64,000 bases of DNA from Lucifuga dentata (taxonomy: Eukaryota; Chordata; Actinopteri; Ophidiiformes; Bythitidae): positions 1-64,000 of the forward strand of contig VXCM01005543.1 in assembly GCA_014773175.1 (NCBI GenBank), in the 5' to 3' direction. Positions 1-14,505 of this stretch are shown one piece after another (the first letter of the stretch is position 1; each line of letters starts with the position of its first letter). The notes under the pieces were generated by a model. It worked only from the letters and a program-made list of their open reading frames with translations. It was not told the origin of the DNA and searched no databases. The position numbers and the translations under genes were made by a program.

Positions 1-46
<46 letters not shown>

Positions 47-600
47 GTCTGAATACCATTCCAGCCCTTTAAAGAATAAAAATGTAAGGAATACGCTTCA
101 GCTTTCAGCCAGCGAGCGTCCACACAGAGTGTGAGCGGCTTCTCTACCTCTCTGTTCCTCGTTCCTGAGTCACATGGTACTGCAGCGGCGTGAGGCGTNG
201 CTTCTCTACCTCTCTGTTCCTCGTTCCTGAGTCACATGGTACTGCAGCGGCGTGAGGCGTTTCTTCAGCTCCTCCTGGGAGAAGCTCAGCGGCCATGTTT
301 TCTTGGTACAACACGCTCCTGAGGAGAGACGCCACAAAACATTTCACAATCAGATCAGCACATCACCACTACACTCGCTTTTCACCCAGCATGTCTTCCC
401 ACATCACGCTGCATCACGCCACATCACGCCGCAGCAGCCACAGCTTCTGAGCGCGGCCAGCAGAGGGCAGGCTGCCCGTTATTTACTCAGGCGGATCATG
501 GCGGAACATCACTGTAGCCTGCAGATTGTTCACGATGTGAGAATCTGTATGAGCACATTTATCATGTCATGGCTCTTTAATCTCAGTTCTACCTGGAGAT

Positions 601-690
601 TTGTCATGTTTGAGCCCAGTAGATACGACCCACATACACACCATTTCTCAAAGCAAACTACTGGAGCCATTAATTCTGACTGCACTGAAG
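601..690 (-). repeat. Relic of the TTAAAGG MITE family
   Basis: Weak match to the MITE terminal region (CATGTTTGAGCCCAGTAGAT and CTACTGGAGC), with no intact end. Confidence 0.35.
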
Positions 691-1596
691 ATCCAACAGA
701 AATCATCTTGGCTGACTTCTCAGTAGTAAGACTGTTATTCTAGTCTTAAGGCCGTTTTACACCAGGCGCGATGCGAATAAGCACCGCAAATATTTGCACT
801 GTGGAACTATCGCATCAAAACTATTTACAGCTTCGCGATGCTAATTTCTGACTGCTCATCAAGAAAGCTTGGCAGTGTGACAGAAAATCAAGATGGACTC
901 AATATGATGATGATGATGATGATGATGATTTGGTGCTGATGCTTTTGACAGAAGAGAAAACGTTTGTGGATTCATCCAATTCTAGAGGGAAGGAAAGTAC
1001 ACGAGGAGTCTGTCTGATACAGGAGCTGAAACTTTACCATGACGACCAAGACAAGATTTCAGGATGTCGGTAGGACAGTTTGAACAGGTCCTGGAGATGC
1101 AGCTCCACATCTGAGGAGGCAGAGGACAAATTTCAGGGAGCCAATTGATCCAGAACAGCGTATGGCGGTGTGTCTCAGGTCACATTAATATCTGAGTAGT
1201 TTTATTATACAGTCCGTGTGTAAAGGCGCACACACCAGGTTCTCAGCATGCCTTTATGTCACTCTGTAGGCACACGGACTGTGGATGAACCGGGTCGTTA
1301 TGCACGCCCGGTCATGCATGTCATTAAGCACAGGCTATAAAAAAAAATAAAAAAACTGTGCTGAGATGAGCTGAGTCAACATAAAACGTAACGTGGATGA
1401 CGGTTCTGATTGGCTGATCCTCTCTTGCCGCAGGCGAAAGAAGGAAAAAAAAAATTGACCTCGGAGCGAATAAAATAAATGCCGCATTTTCACGATGCGA
1501 AAATTTGCCTTGTATGTGTAGATTCTCATTAACTGAAGTAGGTTTTACTGGACATGCAATTTATTCACACCTAAAATTGTGTTCAGCATAAAAGGC

Positions 1597-1929
1597 CAGT
1601 GTTTCCCATACATAGGTGAAACCTGACCTGAGCGGCCCGCCTAGGTTTCTGAAGACCTGCCCAGGTTTCTCAGCACGACCCAGCCTTAACAACAATATAA
1701 CTCCGACACTGTCCCGTTGCATCGCTCCCACCTGTCAACGACTTGCTGGTAAGGTTATCACTGAACCTGCCCATCACACTCGGTAAGTTGGGCGGCCCCA
1801 AGAAAGCGAAAGTGGAGAAAGCTACAAAGCGAAACCAAACTCCTGACTCCCATTTCGTCCACCCCCTCCTCCGTCACACACAGCGCCACCCACCGCCACA
1901 AGTAAATTTTCAACCTGTGGGAAACACTG
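1597..1929. mobile_element. hAT-type MITE with CAGTGTTTCCC ends
   Basis: Begins CAGTGTTTCCC and ends GGGAAACACTG, exact inverted ends, flanked by the direct 6-mer AAAGGC on both sides (1591-1596, 1930-1935). hAT normally makes 8-bp duplications, so the flank is short or eroded. Its right end recurs alone at about 4869-4907 and a left-like piece near 46808-46880. Confidence 0.65.
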
Positions 1930-2149
1930 AAAGGCCTTTACTTCTGATTTCTGATTCAACTATTTAATAGATGATATCTTTTTTACCATATCCATGTTGG
2001 ATAATTGTTTGTCTTCTAAGTTCAGGTTCCCAGCATCACAGCTTGTGACTGCAATGTCCTACAGCAGATGAATATAAATCTCTGAACGCACCAGCAGGAA
2101 GAATTCTCAGCTCTCTCTGCACTTTTAAATGAAGTTAAAATGTTAAAAC

Positions 2150-2373
2150 ACCACGCTGTTCACTGTGATTGATTATTTATCTCATGCACATATCAAGTCT
2201 TTAAAAGTTGATTTTTATACAATACGTGGCAGTCTGGAAGGTAGGGAAAAACAATTATAAAATCTACCACTACAGTACTATGCATTGAAAAATGGTTGAC
2301 ATTAATTTAATGTGTATGCAGGTTGTATTTATTGGGCTCAAACAAGCAAAACTACCGGTATGGTCCTTTAATA
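2150..2373 (+). mobile_element. TTAAAGG MITE, truncated copy
   Basis: Contains GGCAGTCTGGAAGGTAGG and ends CCGGTATGGTCCTTTAA; only the one end is present. Confidence 0.7.
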
Positions 2374-4521
2374 TCATTAGAGGGGCATACCGCATTAAAA
2401 TGTGACAGTTAAAATACTGGAGCCATAAATAAGGAGCTCATATTCTCTCAGAGACCCTTGATGGTTGGTATTAAAAGTGTTATTTCTATAGTTTTATCAT
2501 CAGTTATAATTATTTCACTGCTGGCATGTGAAGACACTGAAACACCAGCAGCCTGTTTAAAAGATAAACCCAGTTAAATCAGCTGGAGTGAACTCAGCTG
2601 ACATGTCACTGTGTGTTAAATGATGGAGGTGCAGCAGGTCACACTGAGTCACAACATTCACCTTCACTTAGTTTAGTAGTTTAACATGTCAGAGCTTCAC
2701 TAAACGCTTCGCTGCACCACATGATGCTATGAACTGAAAGATAGGATGGAAAAATTTCCTCAAATATTGCAAACCAACATTTTAGTTTGAGAAAACACAG
2801 CAGAGCAGCAGCTTTCTGGAGCTTTGAGCTGCAAACTTTGTGAAGCAAAGTGAAAGTTAGTCACACAAACCGAAAGCACTCAGTGCATGCAGGCGTGAGG
2901 AGGCAGGGCGGAGCAGATGTGAGAGCAGGTCTCCTGAAAAACTCACATCATGTCTGAAAGTCTACTTTACTTTCTAATCTCTGTGAAACATGAGTAAACA
3001 TCAGTCATTGGATTTCTGCTCAGATTTAATGCTTTTTTTTTTTTTTTTTTTTNTTTTTTTTTTTTTTTTTTAAATGCTAACGCCTTCCTGCAGGAACCTC
3101 CACCATCCAGTAGGAGTCACTACTACTGTGACAAAGATGAGAACCTCCACGAGTTCATGAACACATGACCAGGAGCAGCAGGGCATCGGCCTGCACCATC
3201 TGTGTGCCCACGTTACAGCACGTGTAACCAGGAAACGGCCGGAAGACAGGAAGTCACTCAATATGCTCAGAAGTGACATCAAAAGTGTCGCTTCATGAAA
3301 CTTTATGTCAGGAAATATCTCAATAAACAAGCTTAAAAATGTGACCTAATATTCAGTGCCAAACTTCATTGCTTGGCACTTTTTGATAGTGTGAGAATTA
3401 AAGTGAATGGACTGCATCTTTCATATATTCTAGCTCAGGCACGGGCAATTGGCGGCCCGGGGGCCGGATACAGCCTGCACTTTTAAATTATCAGGTCTTT
3501 GGATCATTTCTCAATTAATAAAAATGAAAATTATAAAACTGTTTTCCTTGATTATTACCACCACTTATCCATAGAGACAGACAGTCTCATTACTGATGCT
3601 GCCTTATGAGACGTGTTCCTGTTAGCTCCTGTGTCGGCCGTTGTTGTATATGTTGTTGCTAAGTCAGATAAAAAGGAAAGACGAAATTATGGCCAAAAGC
3701 TAATTAAAAATATTGTTTTTCCTTCGTAAACTCCAATGCAACAAAATGCACTCATTATAGCCATGACTGTGTGCTTAATATGCAGACATGCTTTCTAAAT
3801 AATCTGTGCAAGCTATCCTTGTGTTTGGCATAAGTGATTCCGAGGTTTACAAATATCAGCCGAGCTCAGGAAGTCTGGAGCCTCTCTGACGTGTTCAAGA
3901 CACTATCAGCTACTGGTGTATTAGTCGTAGCAAAAGCTTTCAGACTCTGAAGCTGTATGGAGCTGTCCATGTCTGTACTTCCTGTGTACATGAATAATAA
4001 ATAGCGTGATCTGCAATTGAGAAGTCATGAGACTCTTTAATTTCTTTGACAATAGTCACACTTGGTCAGATTGGTTCTCAAAAAATGCTAACGTCCAATA
4101 AGAAGCTCTGCTCAGATTTAGTCCAGTTAGGAAGTTCTGGTCCCACAAAACCCAGAGGAAATGCTGAGAGGATGTATAAAACCAAATAATTACAAAACTA
4201 GACGTCAAACTAAATAAGTAAGACCCTGAAACAAAGCGAGACCTGTGTGTTTTTCAGTGACGTGCGCACACACACACACACACCAGCAGCGTGTTAAGGT
4301 GACAGGCAGAGCACAGCAGCACACAGCAGCCAATCAGAGGACCTGATGGAAGACTGCAGGGCCTCAGAGCTACAGGCTGACTCTTGGTTATCAGGTGCAG
4401 CAGATTGAAGCCCGACATGGCTGCAGGAGAAACGAGCTCCTCCCACCACCAGAATCTGAGAACCTCAGCAGGAGCACAGCCAGGCTCCGGCTGGACGAGA
4501 GGAGCAGACAGAGGAGGAGAC

Positions 4522-4733
4522 AACACAGGAAACACGGGTCAACACAGGACAACACGGGCCAACACAGGAAACACGGGTCAACACAGGAAAACACGCGTCA
4601 ACACAGGACACACGGGTCAACACAGGTCAACACAGGCCAACACAGGACAACATAGGACACACGGGTCAACATAGGACACACGGGTCAACACAGATCAACA
4701 CAGGACAACACAGATCAACAGAGGACAGGCAGG
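4522..4733 (+). repeat. Minisatellite, AACACAGGAC/AACACGGGTC units
   Basis: About twenty 10-bp units alternating CAACACAGGA and CAACACGGGT variants; explains the Gln/His/Asn/Thr-rich open frames over it. Confidence 0.9.
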
Positions 4734-5312
4734 AACTAAAGGAGCTGTCTGAGATCCCCACAACGCTGGGGATCTCAGACAGAAATGAAAACATGAACAC
4801 AAACCTTGAAGAACAGAATGAAATGTTTGAAATTATTCTCAGCATGGAGCGGAACATGGCGTGCCTGTCCACCACAAGTAAATTTTCAACCTGTGGGAAA
4901 CACTGTATTACTGATCTGAACCACAGACAGAAATATCCTCCTACAAAACCAAGCCGCTGGTTCGCCTTCACGACTCCAGAAACTCCTCCAATTATGCAAA
5001 TCCCAGCTAAAGCTGCTCTGACTTTAAAGCCCGCCTTCCCACAGTATGTCATCAAACTGTAATATTTTCAGAAGAAATATCTGACCATCTACAAAACGAC
5101 ACATTCAGGAACACACTCGCATCAGATCTCTGTCACACCTGTCCAAGTGTAAATACCGTCCATACAGGTGGACACGTTCACCAGATAAAAACGGCTTCCT
5201 GCTCTCCTTAACAAAGTTATTTTGAAACAGGAGTGGTGATTGGCTGTAAATGAGTACCTGCACCTGGAACATGGACAGTGACAACACACACAAACTTATT
5301 ATAGGCCTGTCA

Positions 5313-5946
5313 TTTAAAAGACCATACCAGTGGTTTTTGCATGTTTGAGCCTAATATATACAACATACATGTGACACACTGCCAACCACTTTCCAAAACA
5401 TGCTACTGGAGCGGTAAATATTAGAATTGGTTTTCCTACCTTCCACACTGCCACTGGTTTCAGTTCATTCAGTATGACATAAAAAAAACTTGCAGACTTG
5501 AAACACGCTTCCATCACAGCGGACATGTCTATTAAGTTTTTTAGTCAAAGTAACTTTATTTAAGTGATCCAACACAGAGAGCTACAAGGAAGACAATGTA
5601 TTACTCCACCAGGAAATATAGTCCCAGGAGGAGATGCCTTTTACCGAGAAATTAAAATGAGCGCGCCTTCTATAATTGTGCATACCTGTTATCAGATGAA
5701 ACATTGAATTTTAAGGTGTGTGTATCACCTGAACATTTGATTTTGAAAGATTAGGAGATCNAGATGAAACATTGAATTTTAAGGTGTGTGTATCACCTGA
5801 ACATTTGATTTTGAAAGATTAGGAGATCTGAAAAAAAATAACAGGAAAACAAAGGCTTTATGTTTTGGAGACTGTCAGCAATGTAACATGTATGTGAGTT
5901 GTATATATTGGGCTCAAACATTCCCAATCACCGGTATGGCCCTTTA
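5313..5946 (+). mobile_element. TTAAAGG MITE, full-length older copy
   Basis: Starts TTAAAAGACCATACC and ends CGGTATGGCCCTTTAA. The interior includes an artefactual 67-bp repeat around N 5761, so its true length is about 567 bp. Confidence 0.8.
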
Positions 5947-7376
5947 AGGGAGCACTTCGCTATTTCTGTATGTTGTGGCTCATTTGTATTGATCTGTATT
6001 CCTCTTTCCTGCCAGGCTGTTTCAGAGCAAACTATGCTTTCCCACATGAACATGTTGTCCTGCAGATTTGGACTCATTTTGGCTTTCAAAAAAGCAAAAA
6101 GACACAAACGAGCCTGAGAAAAGTAAGACCATTTACAAAATATGTACCTCAGAAGACAAATTTTATGCAACACAACAAATGTGTGGAACCGCTTATGAGG
6201 TGTCACGCCACCACTGTGAAGTCTGTAGCACAACACCTGCATGAAGACAAATGACGTAGAAAATGCATCAACCTGCAAGCTGCATCTGCCTCACCTCCAG
6301 CCAAAAAAATAATGAGTTGTTACTATTTTTATATGGAGGATATGCGTCCTTACAGTGTCGTGACAATGAGGGATTTAGGAACACGATTCAAATCCTGGAA
6401 TCATGGAACGCAGAGCCACACGACAACACATTAGTGAGGCAATTACACAAAGCTTCATGTGGAGGTCAAAGAGCATCAGAGTCAAAACGTCAAAGATCTG
6501 AACCCGATTCCTTTAAGACACTCATTAAGTTTTCTACATAGATTTGAAAGAATGTCTTCACTTTTTATACAACAATGCAATTTAGAAGACACAACCCTAA
6601 CAACATTTTACAGAATTTAACAGAATCAAATTGAGTCGGGGGTCAGAGGTGATATCCAGCACACGATTCTAGTAGAGTTTTAAAGTCATGTTTTTAAACT
6701 GCTGTATGCAGGTTATGAGCTTCTCCTCCAGCGCTGTGTCACTTCTGCTTATTTCACATAAAACTAGCTGAATGTGTTTGAACTCTGAATGCCACGTCAA
6801 AGTGCAGAATCTGAGCGGCATGCGGTGCTCAAAGTGGCGTCGGCGTGAGGTTGGGAGTCATTGTTCAGCTCCCATTACACAAAAACGGAACATCCAGCTC
6901 AGCACTTATCATGTGAAAGCACCGTATGCTAAAGGCTAAAGGTTACTCTACCTAGCAGAGCAGCAGGCAGCGCAGGGTGGCAGCCTGAGCTGCTGCCTTG
7001 CCAAAGGGCATGATGGAGGGCCATGAAGAGCCCACGTCTGAGGACAGCCATGACACACACAGTCACACTGAAAGGGGTGAGAGAGAAAAAAATTGGTGAG
7101 AAGCAGCTTGATTTGTCTCACCCAAAAACTTCAAACTGCAGAAAATGTGTTACAAAAGAAAAGCAATGGGTGTTGTTTTTTGTTTTTTTTTTGACAAATG
7201 GCTCCGTGATCGTCTCCTTCACTTACTGTTAATTTGTGAACTGATTTGTGAATTGAACGCTGCTTTCAGCATTTGAGTTGCTTTTGTTCAAAATTAAAAA
7301 TGAGACTTTTCTCAACAGGAAGTTACACTAAAGAGTATGCTTCTTCAGTTATGGCTGCAATTATATGGCTTAATTA

Positions 7377-8342
7377 TAGGGCTGGGTGATAAATCGATTT
7401 AATCGATTAATTCGAGTTTATGTTTTGGCACAATGTGCAAAATGGCTGAATCACAAAATCGAGATTTTTTTCTTTTTTTAACTAATATCTAACTATTTTT
7501 AACGGGGAAAATGTGGCAGCGGGTCACTCTTAGTCAATTAAGCTCGTTCCCGTTTTGTGTGCGTTAAACCTAGAAGCCTTGTTTATACTTTCCGTGAGGG
7601 TCCGCTAGGCTCCGCCTCCAGCGGACGCACTTACCAATCTTACAAATCAACCATTCATCATGTTGGTTGATAACACGTCCACAAAGCTTTCAGCAGGTCA
7701 GATGTGTCAAGATGCCAACAAACACTTCCATTAAAGATGCGCTTGTTCCTAAAAAAGCTCAACGTCACGTCAGTGGTTTGGTTTTTCTTCACGGCGTGGA
7801 GCAAACCAGCGTAGTCTGTAAAGTAGCAGCTGCTGAAATACACTTCAAATGTATTTCAGCAGCTGCAACAGAAACACGCAGCTGAGTGGCAGCAATGCAG
7901 CGCAGCAAGATGCAGATCTGCAGTCAAAGCGCAGCAAAAAAACAAATGATGTTACTGCATCATTTTCTAGCATCATGGCATCTGATCAGAGGGTCTTCAT
8001 ATGTGGAATACTGTAACATATCAGAGCATCAAGCCAGAGGCAGCAGACAGGCTGGTGTTCCTCACAAGTAAACTGGACATTGCTGCAAAAACCTTTATTT
8101 TAAAAGTTTCTTTTTTCAGAAAGCCCTACAATTTTATTTAAAAGTATCATCATTTGTTTTTATTATTTTAATAAAGAAAACACTTATTTTAATTATGGCT
8201 TGATCTTTTTTTTTTTTAATTAGTTTGGAGAAAAACAAGAAAAATCAAGATTAAAATTGAGAATCGTCCATAAACGTGAAAAAAAAAAAAAAATTGAGAA
8301 AAATTAGAAAAAAAAAGAGAGTTTAGTTTTAGGCCAGCCCTA
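7377..8342 (+). mobile_element. hAT transposon remnant with BED-finger relic
   Basis: Ends TAGGGCTGG and CCAGCCCTA are inverted and flanked by a perfect 8-bp target duplication CTTAATTA (7369-7376, 8343-8350). Inside, 7790-7905 reads in broken frames as a BED-type zinc finger (VVCKV, then FQQLQQKHAAEWQQC), as in hAT transposases. Stops and frame breaks show it is dead. The 186-219-nt open frames inside are fragments of this. Confidence 0.85.
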
Positions 8343-9041
8343 CTTAATTATTCTATTATCATTTTTCCATTAATTCTATTATCATTTTTTCCATTAATCC
8401 TTTAATTTGTCAACATGAGACATTAAAATGTGTCACTAGATCCCAGAGCCCACTACCCATCAGTCTTTCATGCCTCAGTTATCAGGAAAACTGGGCAGGA
8501 ATGTGTCATTTGTGTTTATTTATGGCAGGAGTTTGGTGTTGACTGATGAGATTTCCATGTAGAAACTGCAGAAACACATTAACAAATCATGACCTCAGAT
8601 TTCTCCTCACTACACGGACTCCACCACTTCCTGTTGTCAACCATATATGAACAAAAATAGCTTTTCAGTAATTAATCATTTAGGTCACTTCTCAAACTGA
8701 AATACAAAACAACTCCTCTCATATGTGACATTTTTCTCTTTTATATTTTTACACTGAATTGTTTTAAACTGACTGTTACAGACTATGACTAAAATCTATT
8801 CATCAAAAAAGGTAATTAATAAATTAATAGTTAATGAACATAGCTTTATCCTTATTGGGACCAAACCGTGGCTTGATAATTCATCAGCACATTAAAGCTT
8901 GTGATCATAAATTAAACTGTTTAGAATATAAAATACTTTTTAGGATATACATAAAAGTATAATGAGCTACAGGTCTTTATTTTAAAACAATAACTGAGTT
9001 AGTTTTTCTATATCTGTTGGACAGCTTCTGTTGCAGAGTTA

Positions 9042-9650
9042 ATGTCATTAAAAGTGCTTAGTGAGGGATTAAAAGTGTTTGGTGAGGGATTAAAGGTGCT
9101 TGGTGGGAGATTAAAAGTGTTGGGTGAGGGATTAAAAGTGTTTGGTGAGAGATTAAAAGTGTTTGGTGAGAGATTAAAAGTGTTTGGTGAGGGATTAAAG
9201 GTGCTTGGTGAGGGATTAAAAGTGTTTGGTGGGGGATTGAAAATGTTTGGTGAAGGTTTAAAAGTGTTTGGTGAGGGATTAAAAGTATATGGTGAGATAT
9301 TAAAAGTGTATGGTGAGGGATTAAAAGTGTTTGGTGGGGGTTAAAAGTGTATGGTGAGGGATTAAAAGTGTTTGGTGGGGGTTAAAAGTGTTTGATGAGG
9401 GATTAAAATGTTTGGTGAGGAATTAAAAGTGTTTGAGGGATTAAAAGTGTTTCGTGGGGGATTAAAAATGTTTGGTGAAGGTTTAAAAGTGTTTGGTGGG
9501 GGATTAAAAGTGTTTGGTGAAGGATTAAAAGTGTATGGTGAGGCATTAAAAGTGTTTGGTGGGGGATTAAAAGTGTTTGGTAAGTGATTAAAATGTTTGG
9601 TGAGGAATTCAAAGTGATTCGTGGGGGATTAAAGCTGTTTGGTGAGGGAT
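9042..9650 (+). repeat. 21-bp minisatellite
   Basis: About 29 units of ATTAAAAGTGTTTGGTGAGG with point variants and some 16-20-bp units. An open frame of 100 codons here is just the repeat read in one frame. Confidence 0.92.
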
Positions 9651-10624
9651 TTTTTGCAGCGCAACAAATCCCTCACCTTTGAGCTTATGACTAGAGGTCA
9701 GTAAAGAGCAGAGCAGTAATGCATCAGTACAGACATAAACAGGTATGATGTTGTAAATATTATATCATTTATACCTACACTCAGGCCTAGAAGGACCACG
9801 CAACCTATCAAATAATTTACAGCTCTAAATATGACACCATTAGTTAAAATTATTCAGAAAACCCTAAGAGGCTACAGGCTGAATTTTCTCAACACAAACC
9901 TGTCCATATATTCAGATATATCTGTCCCTGTATATACAACCACATCTGTCCATATATTCATATATCTGTCCCTGTAAATACAAACATATCTATCCATATA
10001 TAAAAATTCATATATCTGACTATATATTCAGACATATCTGCCTATATATTCATGTGTCCATGTAAATACAAACACATTTGTCCATATATTAAGCATATAG
10101 CTTTCATTCTTTGATTACATGTTGTGCAGCAGTGAATCGAACTGCATGTAGCTGAATGATCCTGAGATTTAAATAGAAGTGATGTTGTATTAAATTGGTA
10201 TAAACATCAAATGTGAGTTTGTTTGTTTGTTTTTTTTTCAATTTGCTAACGCAGAAAAATTGGAGTTTTGCTCAAACGTTACTTCGTGCTGAATAACTGA
10301 CAGCATTATATTGTGGAAGACAAAAAGAGTTCTGTTCATCTTTAAACGTTTACCAATCGGCATTAAATTGATTCAATAAAATTTCAACAATACAATTTCA
10401 ACTTCTCTAGAAACAAGTGGGGAAGGTTCTGGAAAAGTCTCTTTCAGTATCATAATCCGCCCGCATTGTTTAACTGAAGTGATATAACTTATTATATTCA
10501 GGATGCTAACGAGCGAGTTTACAACCATTATACAACAGAAAAATACGGAGGGGAGAGAGAGAAGGGGGGTGACATACCGGAGAGCAGCAACAAAACAACG
10601 GCGACAGATCCTAATATGAGCTGT

Positions 10625-10935
10625 CCGTGCCAACAGACAGGCTAACACGAGCTAACACGGGTTAACACAGGCTAACAGGGGCTACATGAAATAACACATA
10701 TGACCACTGTCAAAGCAGAGCGCCAGCCTATACGCTAACAGGCTAACACGGGCTACATGAAATAACCGCTGTCAGAGCAGAGCACCAGGCTATAAGCTAA
10801 CAGGCTAACACGGGCAACATGAAATAACCGCTGTCAGAGCAGAGCACCAGGCTATAAGCTAACAGGCTAACACGGGCTACATGAAATAACCGCTGTCAGA
10901 GAAGAGCACCAGGCTATAAGCTAACAGGCTAGCAC
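10625..10935 (+). repeat. About 60-bp minisatellite
   Basis: About four to five units containing GGCTAACACGGGCTACATGA, ATAACCGCTGTCAGAGCAGA and GCACCAGGCTATAAGCTAAC; nearly identical, so recently expanded. Confidence 0.88.
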
Positions 10936-13900
10936 AGGACAGACCGGACGCGTACATTTCCAAATATGGCCAAAGCTCGATCAGCATCCCTTCTGCTGCC
11001 TGCGACAGGACCAAGCATCCGCTACACGGCTCCGTGTAGCGGATGTAACTCTCATCAATACACCAATACAGCTCATAATATTTTAGATTTATCAGAGTAT
11101 CAGAGGAAAGAGTTTAACTAGAAAAACATAACTGGGATCACAGACACTGCCATGAGAAGTATCACGCTGCACCACAGCAGCACCATTTACCGTCACTTTG
11201 TGATATTAATTTTGCTGTCAGATGAATTTTGAGATCATGAACGCACCGTGCAGCAGGTGAACTTCTCAGAGACGGTTCAGGAGATTTCACGTCGCCGCCA
11301 GGTGTGTGAGGTAATATAATATGACGTTTAAACAGGTGACTTCTACGATATTCAATAGTAGAGTAGAAGATGGCGTAGATTTCCTTCCTCGCTCACCGAG
11401 TGGAGCGCTGCTCGGCGGCGCTGTGCTCACTGCTGCCACTAGTGGCCGCAAACGGTACAAAAATACTGCAAACAGCCGGTGTCTGGAAGTTGAGTCAGTG
11501 ATGTTTCGTCGTTAATCCGTAAAGTCTCTTCAGTTCTAACTGTAGCGGGAACAGAAAGCGACATTTGTTCCCAAAATGCAGAGGCCCACGCCATCAATGA
11601 GACAGTTTCACCTCACCTAGTGTGGAGTGCAAGTGTGGTTGAGGGCCGGATCATGGTTCCGTGAGGCCCCTGGGCACCTGTCTTTTGGAACCCCAAGCTT
11701 TCCTATATTGGTGTCTTTGTTGCTTTCCCCCTCACAAAACCATCGTTAAAATCTAGTGTCTGATGTTATTTTAATCTGAAGGATTTAAAAAAAAAAAGAG
11801 AGAACATAACATGTGTGGACATAGCCTCAGCGAGGTTTTGATTCCCACAGCTACATCCCATGTTTTGAACTAGAGCAGTTTTGAACTAATAGCTAATAGT
11901 TAGCTAGCTTGTAACTTTGATTTAAGCATCATGGCAAACCATTTTAACATTTATTTAACATACTGTAGTATACAGTACTGTACTACTGTACTGTAGTATA
12001 CAGTACTGTACTCTACCTTTATCCTAGCTGCCGAGGGCCCTCACTTTGTAAACGCCATGGGGCCCAAGTGATCAGCTCAGCTTTAAAGACTAAGGGGGCC
12101 CTCATGTTGTCAGCGCCGAGGGGTCTGTGGGACCCTAGTGGTCAGCTTGCGCTGTGTGCACTGAAGGACCTGGTGTTCAACTTCCTTCATTAGTCTTGGA
12201 CCACATGCCATGTGCTGTACATGGCCTGAGGCTTGGAGGCCCCTTGGCAGTCTGAGGTCTCGGGTCACTGGCCCGGTTCATACTCCAGCCTTAGTACAGG
12301 TACTATTTATGCAGGACCAGCATCATTTCAGGCCAGGTCAGGGAAGAAATTATGCTCCTTGACTCTCTCTCCAACCCAGTAACGATCCACCCCACCCTCT
12401 GGGCGTGGCTGTGGCTGAGTATGGAGTTAAACTGCCTTTTGGGAATAAATGGCGCCAACTGTTCCTGCTAGTTAGAACTGAAGAATCCTGCCTTGGAGAC
12501 TTCTCACCACCTGAGATGAAGCTTCAGACAGACGTTATCGTTGGTGAATAAATTCCAGCATGAAGGAAGTTTGTGCAGCCAGAAAACCCAGGAAGTGCGA
12601 CGAATAATCTGCAGTGAAAAGCTGTTAAAGTTTGACAGTTTTAGGCCTTTTATATCTTTCATAATACTGTCAAAGCGTCAAACAGCCAAGAAATCCACTT
12701 GTCAGATTGTTTTCACATGAATGGTGTGCTGTAATCTCAGAAAATAAAATGATGCTGTTATTCTACCTCAAATAGCAGGAAACACTTTAGTTGGCTCTAC
12801 TGTTTTACTGTAGAGATAGTAAAAAATATCCTTTAGTCTAACTTTAACGGCAGAGTAACGTAAAGCAGCCACACTAACACATTTTAAAAACTTTATCATG
12901 CTCAGCATATCAAAGGTCTGATAAGATGTGGTTCTGCTAATGCTTCTGCTCAGTATGTGCACATTACAGAAAAGCCCCACAGACGCTATTAAAAACCCTA
13001 ATAAACCTTTAATTTGAGCTGTTTGTACAAGTGACAAATTACATTAAAACATCTGTATTTTTTTAAATGTCTGGATTATTGTACACCTCCCTCTTCTGGC
13101 TAGCAGGTTAGGGATAATGGTAAAAGGAAACAATATGATGCAATGGAAATAAAGCTGCATATAATATTACATATTACAGTTATATCAATGTACAGTGTTT
13201 ACATAAAATACATCAGAGGAAAAGAAACCACGAGGATGCAGCCGAAGCACCGCTGCATCAAACCAACATTTACATTCAGCCTCGTATGATGTAAAAGCTG
13301 CAGCAGCACCGTTAAGCTGCAGATGTAGAAAAATAGATCACGGTGACGATCGAATGCAACTGGCTCATTTCTTACCTGTTTTTTTTTGTTTTTTTTTTTT
13401 TTTNTTAAACACGTCATGACATTATATCTGTTTGATTGATGGATGTAAGGTCGAGCCGTGACGGGAAAAAAAAAGCATCTTTTGTATGACGCACTTCTAA
13501 CAGAACTGATATAGCTAATTAAAAATGACCTTTTGGTTTAATAATCACAGAAAACTGCTACAAAACACCCGACGTGAAGATGTTTGGAAAAACGTCTAAC
13601 AAAACTACATCGCTTTCCCTTTAAACATGTGATGAGCTTGGAACTTTCTGCAGCAATGCAGTGCCAATCCTTTCACAGAGTTGCTTAAGGCACAGTTAGG
13701 TTCATCTGCTGCAAAACGCTGCAGCTTTTAACTATTTCAATGTGCATCATTTGTACAATTTCAATGCTTCAAATACTGAATTAATACTGAATTAAACTTT
13801 ATATCCACTGCACTGAAAAAATTAAATGTCTGGCAACTCTTTGATCTTTAGCGTTCTCTGAATACACACAAGCAATCAGGCATCCCTACGTCCCCTCAGA

Positions 13901-14356
13901 GGATGCTGGGATATTTGGAGTTAAGCAGTACAAATAAATTCAGATAATTCGTCTTGACACTCACAAGTGCTCCACACGTCATACAGAGTGGAAGCAACAT
14001 TTCTCTCCGAACGCCAGTTGCAACACGAGAGGAAAATTCAGCAATATGGCTGCGTACAATCCAAGAGCAATAATGACAGGAAACATCTGAGAATAAAATC
14101 CATCACTGATCTCTGCATCTCTTCTGGAACAATCGGCTGACAAAGCTGGAGGAGCACATGAACCGAAACGTTCAACGACACGCGCAACACTTAAAACCAG
14201 CAAATAAGTCATTTCAGATACAACACAGGAAGATGAACGGCCTGAAACTCAGTCAGTAGCTGTCAGAGACGCTGCTTCAAACAGGAAGCAGAAAACAGGA
14301 GAAGCTTTAACCTGGAAACAGTTATTAAAGCTGTAAATACTGTGGCCTTTACCAGC

Positions 14357-14505
14357 TGTGTGAGTGTGTGTGTGAGTGTGTGCGCGAGTGTCTGTGCATG
14401 CATGTGCGCGTGTGTGTAAGTGTGTCTGTGTGTGTGTGTGTGCATGTGCACGTGTGTGTAAGTGTGTCTGTGTGTGAGTGTGTGTGTGCGTGTGAGTGTT
14501 AGACT
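14357..14505 (+). repeat. Compound TG-rich microsatellite
   Basis: Interrupted (TG)n with GCGTG and AAGTG variants; explains the His/Thr-rich open frame on the minus strand. Confidence 0.85.

Noticed and set aside
252..743. 163-codon open frame near the left edge
   Set aside because: No recognisable motif; overlaps a contig-overlap duplication and a MITE relic.
9042..9344. 100-codon open frame of repeated LKVFGEG
   Set aside because: Product of a 21-bp minisatellite whose unit length is a multiple of three.
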